A stretch of DNA of 5,431 bases, from positions 1-5,431 of the forward strand of contig UQUS01000042.1 of NCBI GenBank assembly GCA_900544335.1, written 5' to 3'. Of the stretch, positions 5,431-5,431 are shown in pieces. This DNA is from an uncultured Sutterella sp. Its GTDB lineage: Bacteria; Pseudomonadota; Gammaproteobacteria; Burkholderiales; Burkholderiaceae_F. A program made the position numbers and the translations under genes. The first letter of the stretch is position 1, and each line of letters starts with the position of its first letter. The notes under the pieces are model-generated. The model made no database searches. It saw only the letters and a program-made list of their open reading frames with translations, and was not told where the DNA came from.

Positions 5431-5431
5431 G
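5276..5431 (+). CDS. Possible partial reading frame running off the window, unknown
   Basis: From ATG 5276 a frame is open to the end of the window (52 codons, no stop), beginning MAARIDRIGLLFNEILTSRA. A weak AAGGAA lies about 11 bases upstream, and the start overlaps the −1 continuation of the preceding small frame by 16 bases, as in translationally coupled operons. Against it, the frame uses several codons that are rare in the other genes here (ATA five times, AGA three times). An antisense frame is also open over the same bases (5206 to the edge). I do not recognise either product. It may be acquired DNA, or not coding at all. Confidence 0.2.
   Translation, partial: MAARIDRIGLLFNEILTSRACENSSYFAPILISPTPEATATLRMIVAEVTKE

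Noticed and set aside
1..5431. CRISPR array, tRNA, rRNA, insertion sequence or tandem repeat
   Set aside because: No regularly spaced repeats, no tRNA-like cloverleaf and no transposase motifs or paired terminal repeats were found on reading both strands.

Overview
The window looks like chromosomal DNA of a Gram-negative betaproteobacterium. The block lysA–lptM on one strand, with cyaY divergent from it and a PBP1a gene (mrcA/ponA) converging on cyaY, is a classic betaproteobacterial arrangement. The intermediate base composition (about half GC by eye) and protein character would suit a gut Sutterellaceae-type member of the Burkholderiales. That family placement is inference only. Five housekeeping genes are recognised with good confidence, and nothing in 1–4890 looks mobile.

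Layout from left to right: bases 1–44 hold no gene. At 45–78 there is a strong intrinsic terminator with a cUUCGg loop, presumably ending a gene to the left of the window. A probable promoter (80–109) and slmA (140–763, +) follow. slmA meets lysA (764–2038, −) stop codon to stop codon with no base between. lptM (2061–2192, −), a 43-residue lipoprotein gene easily missed because of its size, lies 22 bp upstream of lysA and forms an operon with it. A 37-bp divergent gap separates lptM from cyaY (2230–2550, +). cyaY overlaps the 3' end of mrcA (2538–4889, −) by 13 bp, tail to tail.

Functionally the genes touch the cell envelope and division. SlmA is a nucleoid-occlusion regulator of FtsZ. LysA makes L-lysine from meso-diaminopimelate, itself a peptidoglycan precursor. 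LptM assists maturation of the LPS translocon. PBP1a polymerises and cross-links peptidoglycan. CyaY (frataxin) regulates Fe–S cluster assembly. Genes are packed very tightly, so terminators and promoters are embedded in neighbouring coding sequence.

The right end (4890–5431) is different. It holds a possible minus-strand terminator (4957–4986), a perfect 10-bp-stem hairpin (4992–5017), and short unrecognised reading frames. One of these has a very good Shine-Dalgarno (GTG at 5092) and may be frameshifted. Another frame (from 5276) and an antisense frame (5206 to the window edge) run out of the window. I recognise none of these and see no convincing new system. This stretch is the only part of the window that ordinary genes do not explain.
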